From NCBI GenBank assembly GCA_964408435.1, contig CAYOZL010000058.1:1-14004 (forward strand): a stretch of 14,004 bases of DNA, given 5' to 3'. Below are positions 1 to 7,980 of this stretch, piece by piece. This DNA is from CAYOZL01 sp964408435 (GTDB lineage Bacteria > Bdellovibrionota_C > UBA2361 > SZUA-149 > CAYOZL01). A program made the translations under genes and the position numbers. A model generated the notes under the pieces. It was not told the origin of the DNA. It did no database searches and worked only from the letters and a program-made list of their open reading frames with translations. How positions within the stretch are numbered: the stretch's first letter is position 1; the number at the start of each line of letters is the position of its first letter.

Positions 1-440
1 TTTGGTCTAGTTCTTCTAAGTTCACCTTCAATAGAATCTAATTTATTACCAAATGCTTTTCTTTTTGGTATTGGTTTTGAGAATTCTTTTATTACTTTGT
101 AATCACTTGATTCGTAGAATTTCGTTTCTGCTTCAGTTCCTTCTACTCTCTCAAATCCTGTCCATGTTTTACGTTTTCTATTTAGATTTTTATCAGTTTG
201 ATTTAGCAATGAACCAATAGTTCCACGAAAATTAGTTTTTTTAGCCTCGCCTACTCCTGCATTTGGTAGTTCTGCTCTAGCACCAGAGTAGTATTGAGAA
301 TCATCAAGTTTTTCTTTTTTTCTAATTATTTCTCCAGCATAAGATCCGCCACCACCCGACCCACTTAAAAAAGGATCGCTAGCAAAAGCAGGGCTAGTAA
401 TTAGGCTTAGAAAAACAAATGTTGAGACTATATACTTCAT
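1..440 (-). CDS. Exported protein of unknown function, 3' end missing
   Basis: On the minus strand an ATG at 440-438 opens a frame with no stop for 146 codons, reaching the window edge, so only the N-terminal part is visible. The first 20 residues form a good signal peptide: basic start (MKYIV), hydrophobic core, and an AFA cleavage site before SDPF. There is no lipobox cysteine, so signal peptidase I export to the periplasm or outside is inferred. The mature part begins with a glycine/serine stretch (SGSGGGGSY, about residues 26-34), then a hydrophilic segment rich in Lys, Arg and Glu with no cysteine and no membrane segment. I do not recognise a family. It diverges from the plus-strand gene block, so it is probably transcribed separately. 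No Shine-Dalgarno sequence precedes the ATG. The start is chosen because it immediately precedes the leader. The signal peptide and open frame make the gene likely real; the function is unknown. Confidence 0.75.
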   Translation of the reverse strand, partial: MKYIVSTFVFLSLITSPAFASDPFLSGSGGGGSYAGEIIRKKEKLDDSQYYSGARAELPNAGVGEAKKTNFRGTIGSLLNQTDKNLNRKRKTWTGFERVEGTEAETKFYESSDYKVIKEFSKPIPKRKAFGNKLDSIEGELRRTRP

Positions 441-460
441 ATTAAGGTTATGAGTTATAT

Positions 461-489
461 TTGACAGAGTGATGCATGATAAATAACTA
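461..489 (+). promoter_or_regulatory. Possible sigma70-type promoter for the plus-strand block
   Basis: A perfect TTGACA lies at 461-466. Seventeen bases downstream is TAACTA (484-489), a poor match to TATAAT. The site sits in the only sizeable gap upstream of the gene block, where a promoter is expected. The -35 match is good but the -10 is weak, so this is a tentative call. The minus-strand gene must also be driven from this gap; a TATAAC on that strand (complement of 456-461) is a possible -10 with no clear -35. Confidence 0.3.
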
Positions 490-507
490 GTATTATCAGA
501 AACTTAG

Positions 508-522
508 GAGCTAAAATAGCTC
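508..522. promoter_or_regulatory. Perfect 6-bp inverted repeat in the 5' leader region
   Basis: GAGCTA, a three-base loop AAA, then TAGCTC form a perfect short hairpin, followed by ATTTT. If transcription starts near 495 it would lie in the leader of the HAD-phosphatase gene. It could be a weak attenuator, a protein-binding palindrome or chance. The T-run is too short and the stem too AT-rich for a confident terminator. Confidence 0.25.
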
Positions 523-553
523 ATTTTACGGACTTTAGTATGATACTGCCCTT

Positions 554-1210
554 ATGAATACTGTGATTAATCCAGAGTTAATAATATTCGACCTAGATGG
601 AACTTTAGTGGATTTTCCTAAAGACTTCCTTTTTACTGAGGCTGAAAGAATTATTCCTTTAACTAAGTATAAAGTGCCTTCAAGAGAGAAACTAGAAGAG
701 TATTTCTCTAGTTTTAATTTTTTTGGCTTTGCAAATAACGATCAAGAAGTAGTCGATATTTTTTGGGAAAAATTTGATTGGGAAAGTTTTCCAAAATCAA
801 AACCATTTGATTTTACTATTGATGTATTAAGCCAGTTAAAAAAGCTTAATATTAAAATGGCAATTGCAACTGCTAGAACGAGCAAAGAAGGAGAGCTTAG
901 CGAAGATTTAAAACAAAGTGGATTGTTTGATTTTTTTGAAATTGCTCAGCATAGAGAAACTGAAGAGCAGATATGGTTAGATAAGAAACCACAAATAGAT
1001 AAAGTTTTAGAATATACAAATGTAGCAAAAGAAAAGGCAATTTTAGTTGGAGACATCCCTGCAGATGCAGAAAGTTCTACTAGGGCAGGATTACTAGCTT
1101 CAGTCTCTGTATTAAGTGGCGGAATTAAGCCTGAAGTGTTAAAAGCGAGTAATCCTAACTACATACTAAATGATATAAGAGAATTGCCTAATATTATTAA
1201 CAATAATTAA
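554..1210 (+). CDS. HAD-superfamily hydrolase, phosphoglycolate-phosphatase-like
   Basis: A 218-residue soluble cytoplasmic protein of the haloacid dehalogenase superfamily, likely a small-molecule phosphatase of the Gph/PGP type. Motif I is FDLDGTLVD, with D13 the expected nucleophile and D15 the acid/base. Motif II is the Thr in MAIATART after a predicted strand. Motif III is a Lys in the DKKPQIDK stretch. Motif IV is GDIPADAESSTRAG, with D167 and D171 as expected Mg2+ ligands. The residues between motifs I and II fit a helical C1-type cap domain. Length is typical for the subfamily. Family members act on phosphoglycolate, pyrophosphate, nucleotides or sugar phosphates; the sequence does not say which. 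It is the first gene of the plus-strand block, 35 bp before alaS. There is no Shine-Dalgarno sequence at the ATG. Superfamily assignment is firm, the substrate open. Confidence 0.88.
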   Translation: MNTVINPELIIFDLDGTLVDFPKDFLFTEAERIIPLTKYKVPSREKLEEYFSSFNFFGFANNDQEVVDIFWEKFDWESFPKSKPFDFTIDVLSQLKKLNIKMAIATARTSKEGELSEDLKQSGLFDFFEIAQHRETEEQIWLDKKPQIDKVLEYTNVAKEKAILVGDIPADAESSTRAGLLASVSVLSGGIKPEVLKASNPNYILNDIRELPNIINNN

Positions 1211-1245
1211 AAGTAAAATTAACCGTAATATAAAACCATAAAGCT

Positions 1246-3882
1246 ATGAAAACTTCTGAGATTAGAGAGGAATTTTTAAAATTTTTTGAAAGTAAGAAAC
1301 ATGAAAGAGTAAGTAGCTCTGAGTTGATTCCTGCTGAGGATCCGACCTTGTTGTTTACAAATGCTGGAATGGTTCAATTCAAAGACCTTTTTCTTGGGCA
1401 GGAAAAAAGAGATTACTCAAGAGCAACCACTGCTCAAAAATGTTTAAGAATTTCAGGTAAGCATAATGATTTAGAAAATGTAGGAAGAACAGCAAGGCAT
1501 CATACGTTTTTTGAAATGCTAGGAAATTTTTCTTTTGGAGATTATTTTAAAGAAGATGCAATTAAATATGCATGGGAATTTGTAACTGAAGTCTTAGAAC
1601 TTGATAAGAGTCGTTTATGGGTAACTGTATTTGAAACTGATGATGAAGCTGAAGAGCTTTGGAAGAAAAATACAGATTTACTGGACGGTAGAATAGTTAG
1701 ATGTGGTGAGAAAGATAATTTTTGGGCAATGGGTGAAACTGGTCCATGTGGCCCCTGCTCAGAGATATTTTATTTCTTAAGAGATGACGTAGAAAATCAA
1801 ACTGAAAAAGATTTTAGAAAAGACGATGGTTCTTATTTAGAGATATGGAACCTAGTATTTATGCAGTTTAATAGAGATGTCTCAGGTGAATTAAATAAAT
1901 TACCTAAGCCTTCAGTTGATACAGGTATGGGGCTTGAAAGAGTTGCTGCGGTTAAGCAAGGAGTGCATGCAAACTATGAATCAGATGAGCTACGTAAGAT
2001 AATTTCTTTTGTAGAAAAAATATCAGGCAAGAAATATCTAGGTAAAGATTATACAATTAGAAGTTTTGAAAAAGATCAACAGTATTCTTATGATGTTGCC
2101 ATGAGAGTTATTTGCGATCATGCAAGAGCATGTTCGTTTTTAATTAAGGATGGAATCCTACCTGGTAGTGATGGCAGAGGATATGTTCTTAGAAGGTTAA
2201 TTAGAAGAGCGTGTCGTTATGCAAGACTGCTTGATTTGAATGAGCCTTTTTTGCATTCAGTTTGCATGGAAGTTACTAAGATTATGCAAGATGCATATCC
2301 TGAGTTTAAAAACTGTGATGAGAAAATAGTAAAAGCAGTAAAGAAAGAAGAAGTAAAATTTTTAGAAACTCTAGATAATGGATTGGAGTTACTAAATAAA
2401 GAAATTGCTAAAACTAATGGAAAAGTTTTTTCTGGTAAAACCGCTTTTAAGCTTCATGATACTTTTGGCTTCCCGCTAGATTTAACTCAAGACATTTTAA
2501 AACAGTCTTCAATGCAAGTTGACCAATCTGAGTTTGATTCTGAAATGCAATTACAGAAACAACGTTCTCGTGGTGCAAGAGCAGAAAAATCAAAATTAAT
2601 TATTCAAAAAGTAGTAAAGCCAGAAAAAACTGAGTTCGTAGGATATGATAATGAAAGTTATCAAACTGAGATAAAAGGAATTTATAATAAAGAAGGTGAA
2701 CTTAGTGTAGCAAAGAAAGGGGCAGAGGTTTTTATAATCGTTAAAGAAACTCCTTTTTATGCAGAATCTGGAGGGCAAGTAGGAGATACTGGAACTATAA
2801 CAGGAAAAGATTTTTTATTAGATGTTCTAGATACTCAAAAAATAGCTAGTGATACATTTGTGCATATCTGTGAAGTAAAAGAAGGTGAGGCTAAGCTTGG
2901 TGAAAAAGTAAGATTAGAAATTGACTTAACTAGAAGAAATAATATTAAGTTAAACCATAGCGCTACTCACTTACTTCATTCGGCACTTAAGAAAGTTTTA
3001 GGGGATGATGTAAAACAAGCTGGTTCAAGAGTGTCATCTGAGTCTTTAAGATTCGATTTTAATTACGACTCTAAAGTTGAGGCGGAGCAAATTAGTTTAA
3101 TCCAAAAATTAGTTAATGATAAAGTAAGACAGAACATAGAAATCCAAACAGAAGTTTTGCCTTTAGAACAAGCTAAAGAAAAAGGTGCAACTGCACTATT
3201 TGGAGAAAAATACGGCGAGATAGTTAGAGTTGTAACTATGGGAGAGGACTCAATTGAATTTTGTGGTGGAACTCATACTAGTAGAACAGGAGACATTGGA
3301 CTGTTTAATATAGTGAGTGAAAGTTCAGTTTCTTCGGGGGTTAGAAGAATAGAAGCACTAACAGGAGTTGGTTCTGAAGACTTACTAAATCAGAGAACGG
3401 AAATACTAAAAGATATCGCTAGTAAGCTCAGCTCTAAAGAAAAAGACATTCCAAAGAGATTGTACGGCTTAATAAGTAAAATAAGCGACTTAGAGCAGGA
3501 AATTGAAGCCTTAAAAGGTAAAGTTCATCTAAATAGCTCATCATCTGATTATGAGCATGAAAGAGAAGATGGAGTTAAAATTGTGATTAAAGAATTAGAA
3601 AAAGCTAGTCCTGCAGATTTAAGACAAGTTGCAGACCACATAAGAAATGAGCAAAAAGATACTTGTGTGCTTGCAGTTAGTGAACTTGAAGGTAAGGCAA
3701 TATTTTTAACTGCTGTAAGTGATAATCTTACAGATAAGTTTCATGCAGGGAATATAATTAAAGAAATAATAGCAGTTACTGGTGGTAAAGGTGGGGGAAG
3801 AGCCGATCTTGCTCAAGCAGGTGGAGCTGACCCTAGTAAAACTTCTTTAGGTCTTGAAAAATTTAAAGAGCTATTACAATAG
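1246..3882 (+). CDS. alaS: Alanine--tRNA ligase
   Basis: Class II alanyl-tRNA synthetase, charging tRNA-Ala with alanine in the cytoplasm; 878 residues, the usual full length. The N-terminus has the family pattern (PTLLFTNAGMVQFKD, QKCLRISGKHNDLENVG, HHTFFEMLGNFSFGDYFK) and class II motif 3 is GMGLER (228-232 region). The editing domain, which clears mischarged Ser- and Gly-tRNA, keeps its zinc/catalytic ligands: H571 and H575 in NHSATHLLH, and C673 and H677 in CGGTH. A coiled segment (about 735-765) links to the C-Ala domain, which ends with the glycine-rich GGKGGGRADLAQAGG from about residue 846. No key residue is missing and the frame is intact. The ATG has no Shine-Dalgarno sequence. It lies 35 bp after the HAD gene and 20 bp before pgpH, suggesting cotranscription. 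The HHTFFEMLGNFSFGDYFK stretch reads like proteobacterial AlaRS; that is from memory, not a search. Confidence 0.98.
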   Translation: MKTSEIREEFLKFFESKKHERVSSSELIPAEDPTLLFTNAGMVQFKDLFLGQEKRDYSRATTAQKCLRISGKHNDLENVGRTARHHTFFEMLGNFSFGDYFKEDAIKYAWEFVTEVLELDKSRLWVTVFETDDEAEELWKKNTDLLDGRIVRCGEKDNFWAMGETGPCGPCSEIFYFLRDDVENQTEKDFRKDDGSYLEIWNLVFMQFNRDVSGELNKLPKPSVDTGMGLERVAAVKQGVHANYESDELRKIISFVEKISGKKYLGKDYTIRSFEKDQQYSYDVAMRVICDHARACSFLIKDGILPGSDGRGYVLRRLIRRACRYARLLDLNEPFLHSVCMEVTKIMQDAYPEFKNCDEKIVKAVKKEEVKFLETLDNGLELLNKEIAKTNGKVFSGKTAFKLHDTFGFPLDLTQDILKQSSMQVDQSEFDSEMQLQKQRSRGARAEKSKLIIQKVVKPEKTEFVGYDNESYQTEIKGIYNKEGELSVAKKGAEVFIIVKETPFYAESGGQVGDTGTITGKDFLLDVLDTQKIASDTFVHICEVKEGEAKLGEKVRLEIDLTRRNNIKLNHSATHLLHSALKKVLGDDVKQAGSRVSSESLRFDFNYDSKVEAEQISLIQKLVNDKVRQNIEIQTEVLPLEQAKEKGATALFGEKYGEIVRVVTMGEDSIEFCGGTHTSRTGDIGLFNIVSESSVSSGVRRIEALTGVGSEDLLNQRTEILKDIASKLSSKEKDIPKRLYGLISKISDLEQEIEALKGKVHLNSSSSDYEHEREDGVKIVIKELEKASPADLRQVADHIRNEQKDTCVLAVSELEGKAIFLTAVSDNLTDKFHAGNIIKEIIAVTGGKGGGRADLAQAGGADPSKTSLGLEKFKELLQ

Positions 3883-3902
3883 GTTTAATTTAAAAATTTA
3901 AT

Positions 3903-6338
3903 ATGAAAGCTCTATTAGAAAATTTTCCAGACTTAAAAAAAGACTCTAAGATTTATCTTACTTTTTTTATTACTTCTTTAATTCTTTCAGTAGTTCTACC
4001 TTCTGTTTTGTATCAACTTGTTAATTACGATGTGTATCAAGTTGGAACTGTTGCTCCAAAAACAATCAAAGCATATAAAGACTTTCTTGTTGAAGAGACT
4101 CAAGAGCAATTTGATAAGAGAAAATCCAAAATTATCGCACAGTCTGAAAAAGTTTTTACTCTTACTTTTCCAGGAAAACAAAGCTTAAGCTCTGAAATAG
4201 AATCTGTTTTTAGTTTAGCTTCTACAAAAGACACTAAAAAAGAAGAATTAGAGAATTCTATTGGAGTAGAATTTAGAAATAATGAATGGAAGCTTTTATC
4301 TAAAGCAGAGTCATCAAAAGAAATTTCTAAGAAAGTATTAGAGATAGTAATACCCTTACTTAGAACAGGGGTTATTATTAATAAAAGAGAATTAATTAAT
4401 TCATTTGTAACTGGAAGAGAAATTAAGCTTAGAGATTTAGCGCTAGATAATGAAAGAAGCTTAAATTCAACAGGCCAAGTTTATGATTTACAAGAAGCAT
4501 TATCAATTATTAATACTTCAGCACCTGTAACTAGAAAAGGTAGAGCGTACGATAGGTTGATATTAAAATTTTCTAGAATGCTATTAAGACCTAACTTAGT
4601 ATTTGATGCTCTTGAGACTGATAAAAGAATTAATGACTCCATGGGTATTATGGATAAAGCTTATTTTCAAGTAAAGAAAAATGATACAATTGTTCAGTCT
4701 GGTCAAAAAGTTACAAAAGAGCAACATCGTAAGTTAACTAAATTAACTCAATCTAGTCATACCTCTGAATATTTTGAGACTTGGGTTGCTTACTTCTTTT
4801 TAAGTTTTATTATCTTGTTTTGCTCTCACTCATTTAGCGTAAGACTTTGGCCAGTATTTCTTAATTCTTTAAAAGATATTGTTTTAATCTGCTCAACATT
4901 AGTCTTTAGTTTCTTATTCTTAAAATTATTTATAATTATTGCAGAGTCTTTAAGTAAATCTTTAACATTTATAGATTCTTCTTCATTTGCTTTAGCTTCA
5001 CCGTTTGCTGCAGGTGCAATAATGTTACAAGTAACAATAGGGTCTCCAGCAGTCTTTTTATTTCTCTCCTGCTTTATGCTTTTATCGGGAATTCTTCTCG
5101 ATCTTTCTTGGTTATTTTTAGCAATTATTACCTTAGGCAATATGGTAGCTGCGATATCAATTAGAGGCAGTGTTAAAAGATCTGAGTTTATTTGGGCAGG
5201 AATAAGAATAGCATCAGTTAATATGATTTTAGTCCTATGCTTTTTACTTTTAAATCCTGAGCTAGAAACATCAGAGCAAGCAAGTAAAGTCTTATGGGCT
5301 ATTTTAGGAGGACTTTTCTCTGGAGTGCTAGGGGCAAGTTTAATTCCGCTAGCAGAGTTTTTTGGAAACTATATTACAGACATGAAGTTACTCGAACTAG
5401 TTTCTGTTGATCATCCGCTTTTAAAAGATCTATCAACTAACGCACCTGGAACATGGAATCATTCAACTGTAATGAGTCAAATGGTTGAAGCTGCAGCTGA
5501 AAGTATTGGAGCGAATCCGATGTTAGCTCGAGTTGGAGCTTATTTTCATGATATTGGTAAACTAACTAAACCTGCTTACTTTGTTGAAAATCAGAAAAAA
5601 GAAAATAAGCATGATAAATTAACTCCTTCTATGTCCGCACTTATTATTAAGTCTCATGTAAAAGAGGGAATAGAGTTAGCTGAAAAACATAAGTTGCCAC
5701 AGCAAATAATAGATATGATTCCTCAACATCACGGAACAGCGCTAATAGAGTATTTTTATTTAAAAGCTTTGAAAGAAGCCGGAGAGGAAGAGGAAGTAGA
5801 AGAAAGCCATTACCGTTATCCTGGCCCAAAACCTCAGACTAAAGAAGCAGGGATACTCATGCTTGCTGATGCAATTGAAGCGAGTTCTAGAACATTAGCA
5901 GATCCTAGTCCAAATAAGATACAGGGCTTGGTGCAAAAAATGATTAACAAAATTTTTGCTAGTGGTGAATTAGATGAAAGTAATTTAACTCTAAAAGATC
6001 TACACTTAATAGCAAAAAGTTTTATTAGAATTTTGACAGGAATTTACCATAGAAGAGTTGAATATGCTGAACCTGCTGAGAAGGTAAATGAGCAATCAAA
6101 AAAAGAAGGGAAGAAGGAAGCTAAGAAAGAAGGAAAGAAAGACTCTAAAAAAGAAACAGATAAGTCTAAAAATCAAAATGATAAAAAATCAAATAAAACA
6201 TTAGAAAGTAAAGACAAGTCTAATAAGGAAAGCAATAGTAAGGATAAAAATAATAAAGATAAAAATTCGAAAGAGAATGAGTCTAATAAAAAAGAAGAAA
6301 AAAAATCAGAAGACACTCTTAAACGTTTAGGAATGTAG
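3903..6338 (+). CDS. pgpH: Membrane HD-domain phosphohydrolase, PgpH/7TM-HD family, with lysine-rich tail
   Basis: An 811-residue inner-membrane protein. A membrane segment (about 17-40) is followed by an extracytoplasmic domain (about 45-290) of the 7TMR-HDED type. Several hydrophobic segments (about 294-490) come next, then a cytoplasmic HD phosphohydrolase domain (about 515-715). HD metal ligands visible are H520 (NHST), the H549-D550 pair (YFHDIGK) and H609-H610 (PQHHG), with a later DAIEASSR segment. Characterised relatives such as Listeria PgpH hydrolyse the second messenger c-di-AMP, so this activity is inferred. From about residue 719 to the end runs a tail of some 90 residues made almost entirely of Lys, Glu, Ser, Asn and Asp, probably disordered and unlike the usual C-terminus, which ends soon after the HD domain. 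ybeY follows after only 2 bp, a neighbour pair conserved in many bacteria. The ATG has no Shine-Dalgarno sequence. Family certain; exact substrate unproven, and no c-di-AMP cyclase is visible here. Confidence 0.93.
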   Translation: MKALLENFPDLKKDSKIYLTFFITSLILSVVLPSVLYQLVNYDVYQVGTVAPKTIKAYKDFLVEETQEQFDKRKSKIIAQSEKVFTLTFPGKQSLSSEIESVFSLASTKDTKKEELENSIGVEFRNNEWKLLSKAESSKEISKKVLEIVIPLLRTGVIINKRELINSFVTGREIKLRDLALDNERSLNSTGQVYDLQEALSIINTSAPVTRKGRAYDRLILKFSRMLLRPNLVFDALETDKRINDSMGIMDKAYFQVKKNDTIVQSGQKVTKEQHRKLTKLTQSSHTSEYFETWVAYFFLSFIILFCSHSFSVRLWPVFLNSLKDIVLICSTLVFSFLFLKLFIIIAESLSKSLTFIDSSSFALASPFAAGAIMLQVTIGSPAVFLFLSCFMLLSGILLDLSWLFLAIITLGNMVAAISIRGSVKRSEFIWAGIRIASVNMILVLCFLLLNPELETSEQASKVLWAILGGLFSGVLGASLIPLAEFFGNYITDMKLLELVSVDHPLLKDLSTNAPGTWNHSTVMSQMVEAAAESIGANPMLARVGAYFHDIGKLTKPAYFVENQKKENKHDKLTPSMSALIIKSHVKEGIELAEKHKLPQQIIDMIPQHHGTALIEYFYLKALKEAGEEEEVEESHYRYPGPKPQTKEAGILMLADAIEASSRTLADPSPNKIQGLVQKMINKIFASGELDESNLTLKDLHLIAKSFIRILTGIYHRRVEYAEPAEKVNEQSKKEGKKEAKKEGKKDSKKETDKSKNQNDKKSNKTLESKDKSNKESNSKDKNNKDKNSKENESNKKEEKKSEDTLKRLGM

Positions 6339-6340
6339 CA

Positions 6341-6772
6341 ATGAGCACTAATATAATCTTTATTGATGGCTCACATGAAGAATTAACTCAAAACACACTT
6401 TTAAAAACTCTTAACTTCTTAGAAGTAAAAAATAGTTCAATTTCAGTTTTATTTACTAATGATACTGAGATGCGCAAACTAAATGAAAAATACCGGGCTA
6501 AAGATAAATCAACAGATGTTCTTTCTTTCTCTATGAGAGAAGGGCAAGATTTTCCAAAAATAGAAAAAGAAAATCTGGGGGATATAGTAATTTCATTGGA
6601 TTATGCTGAGAAGCAGGCAAAAGAGTTTGAAGTTAGTTTAGAGCAAGAGTTAAAACGTCTTTTAGTTCATGGTTGTTTGCATCTTCTTGGTTATGAACAT
6701 GAAGATGTAAGTGAAGATAAAGCTAAAGAAATGTTTGATAAGCAAGAAGAAGTACTTAAACTTTTGACCTAA
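6341..6772 (+). CDS. ybeY: Endoribonuclease / rRNA maturation factor YbeY
   Basis: A 143-residue cytoplasmic metalloprotein of the YbeY (UPF0054) family, which acts in 16S rRNA 3'-end maturation and ribosome quality control. The hallmark zinc-binding motif is intact: HGCLHLLGYEH, with H110, H114 and H120 as ligands. Upstream are the conserved LNEKYRAKDKSTDVLSF pattern and GDIVIS, both typical of the family. Length is usual. The start lies 2 bp after the pgpH stop, so translational coupling is likely, and an AGGA 8 bases before the ATG may serve as a ribosome site. The pgpH-ybeY order is widely conserved. Nothing is unusual in the protein. Confidence 0.96.
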   Translation: MSTNIIFIDGSHEELTQNTLLKTLNFLEVKNSSISVLFTNDTEMRKLNEKYRAKDKSTDVLSFSMREGQDFPKIEKENLGDIVISLDYAEKQAKEFEVSLEQELKRLLVHGCLHLLGYEHEDVSEDKAKEMFDKQEEVLKLLT

Positions 6773-6798
6773 CTATAAACATTGATTATAAAAGTTAA

Positions 6799-7924
6799 AT
6801 GAGCTCAGAAATAATTCAAATTTCAGATTTAAAGCAAAAACTAAAGCAAGTAAGCACCAGGTTTACTTCGCTAGGCGGTTATCTTTGACCTTGAGTCTAA
6901 AAAACAACGTTTTGAAGAAATAGAAGTAGAAATATCAGATCCTAATTTTTGGAATGATAATGATAAGGCGCAAATAGTATCTAAAGAAAGGGCAAGCCTA
7001 GAAGCTTTGTTTGCTCAAACAGATAGTATAAAAAGTTTAATCGAAGACCTTGAAACTCTTTTAGAGTTTTATGAGGAATCTAAAGAAAAAGACTTACTAG
7101 ATGAGTTTAATCAAAAGCTTGTTCAAGTTAGTAAGCAAGTTAATACAATTGAGCTTACAAGAATGCTTTCTGGAAAGCATGATGCGGATAATGCAATCTT
7201 AGAAATTAATTCAGGTGCGGGGGGAACAGAGGCTCAGGATTGGGGAGAGATGCTTTTAAGAATGTATCTTCGTTGGGTTGAGAATAAAGGCTTTAAGGCA
7301 GAAATTGTTGATACTTCACCAGGCGAAGTTTGCGGGATAAAAAGTGTTTCAGTTTATATAGAAGGGGAAAATGCTTTTGGATATCTTAGATCTGAAAGAG
7401 GAGTGCATCGATTAGTTAGGATTTCACCTTTTGATCAAAATGCTAGAAGGCATACTTCTTTTGCATCAGTTGCTGTAATGCCAGATGTTGAAAAAGATGT
7501 TGATGTAGAAATTGATGAGTCCGATTTAAGAGTTGATACTTATCGTGCGAGTGGGGCAGGTGGACAACATGTTAATAAAACAGATTCAGCTGTTAGGATA
7601 ACTCATATACCAACTGGTTTAGTCGGGGCTTCACAAAGTTCTAGGTCTCAGCATCAAAATAGAGACAAAGCTATGAAGCTTTTAAAAGCAAAATTATACG
7701 AACAAGAAATGCTTAAGAAACAAGAAGAGCTAGAAAGTATTGCTGGGGAGCGAAAGAAAATAGATTTTGGTTCTCAGATTAGATCTTATGTGATGCAGCC
7801 CTATCAAATGGTTAAAGACCTTAGAACAAATAGTGAAACTGGAAATGTTGATGCTGTTCTAAATGGGGACATTGATCAGTTTATAGAAGCATATCTAATG
7901 TCAGAAGAGCATAATATCGGATAA
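6799..7924 (+). CDS. prfB: Peptide chain release factor 2, made by programmed +1 frameshift
   Basis: RF2 recognises UAA and UGA and triggers peptide release on the ribosome. The gene is in two frames. The first 29 codons (6799-6885, ending LGGYL) stop at an in-frame TGA at 6886-6888. Shifting +1 at CTT-T continues as DLESKKQRFEE through SDPNFWND to the stop at 7922-7924, giving 374 residues. The joined protein aligns by eye with the E. coli RF2 junction (RGYLDYD..KKERLEE). In full-length numbering the stop-codon recognition tripeptide SPF is at about 209-211, marking RF2 rather than RF1. The catalytic GGQ is at about 254-256, within GAGGQHVNKTDSAVR. A single-frame call starting at the TTG at 7007 would lose 69 residues. 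The frameshift is the known RF2 autoregulation: low RF2 slows termination at the TGA and favours the shift. No Shine-Dalgarno sequence is evident at the ATG. Confidence 0.95.
6873..6889 (+). other. RF2 programmed frameshift site
   Basis: The slippery CTT (6883-6885), the TGA stop (6886-6888) and a following C reproduce the canonical CTTTGAC core. Upstream, AGGCGGT (6873-6879) matches the SD core AGGAGGT at six of seven positions. It ends 3 bases before the CTT. In E. coli the equivalent AGGGGGT ends 2 bases before its CTT, so the spacing here is one base longer. The stimulator still fits an internal Shine-Dalgarno role, but the offset is notable. Confidence 0.9.
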
Positions 7925-7980
7925 GCTAAAATAATAACTAGTTGATTTTACTGTAAAAATGAATTAGCTATATCACTATT

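Noticed and set aside
539..544. TATGAT as a -10 box making the HAD transcript leaderless
   Set aside because: No acceptable -35 at 16-18 bases and no extended -10. AT-rich DNA gives such hexamers by chance.
4826..5140. 104-codon minus-strand open frame inside pgpH
   Set aside because: It lies opposite membrane-segment codons of a clear gene, has no recognisable motif, and is a by-product of the pgpH reading frame.
6886..6888. In-frame TGA in prfB as a pseudogene lesion
   Set aside because: It is the conserved RF2 autoregulatory stop followed by C, with an SD-like element upstream and an intact downstream frame.
7007..7924. prfB as a 305-residue protein starting at TTG 7007
   Set aside because: The frame continues upstream in the family pattern to the CTTTGAC frameshift site and a proper ATG at 6799.
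7925..7980. AGCTAA...TTAGCT arms as a terminator after prfB
   Set aside because: The arms are six bases with a loop of over 30 bases, and no T-run follows.
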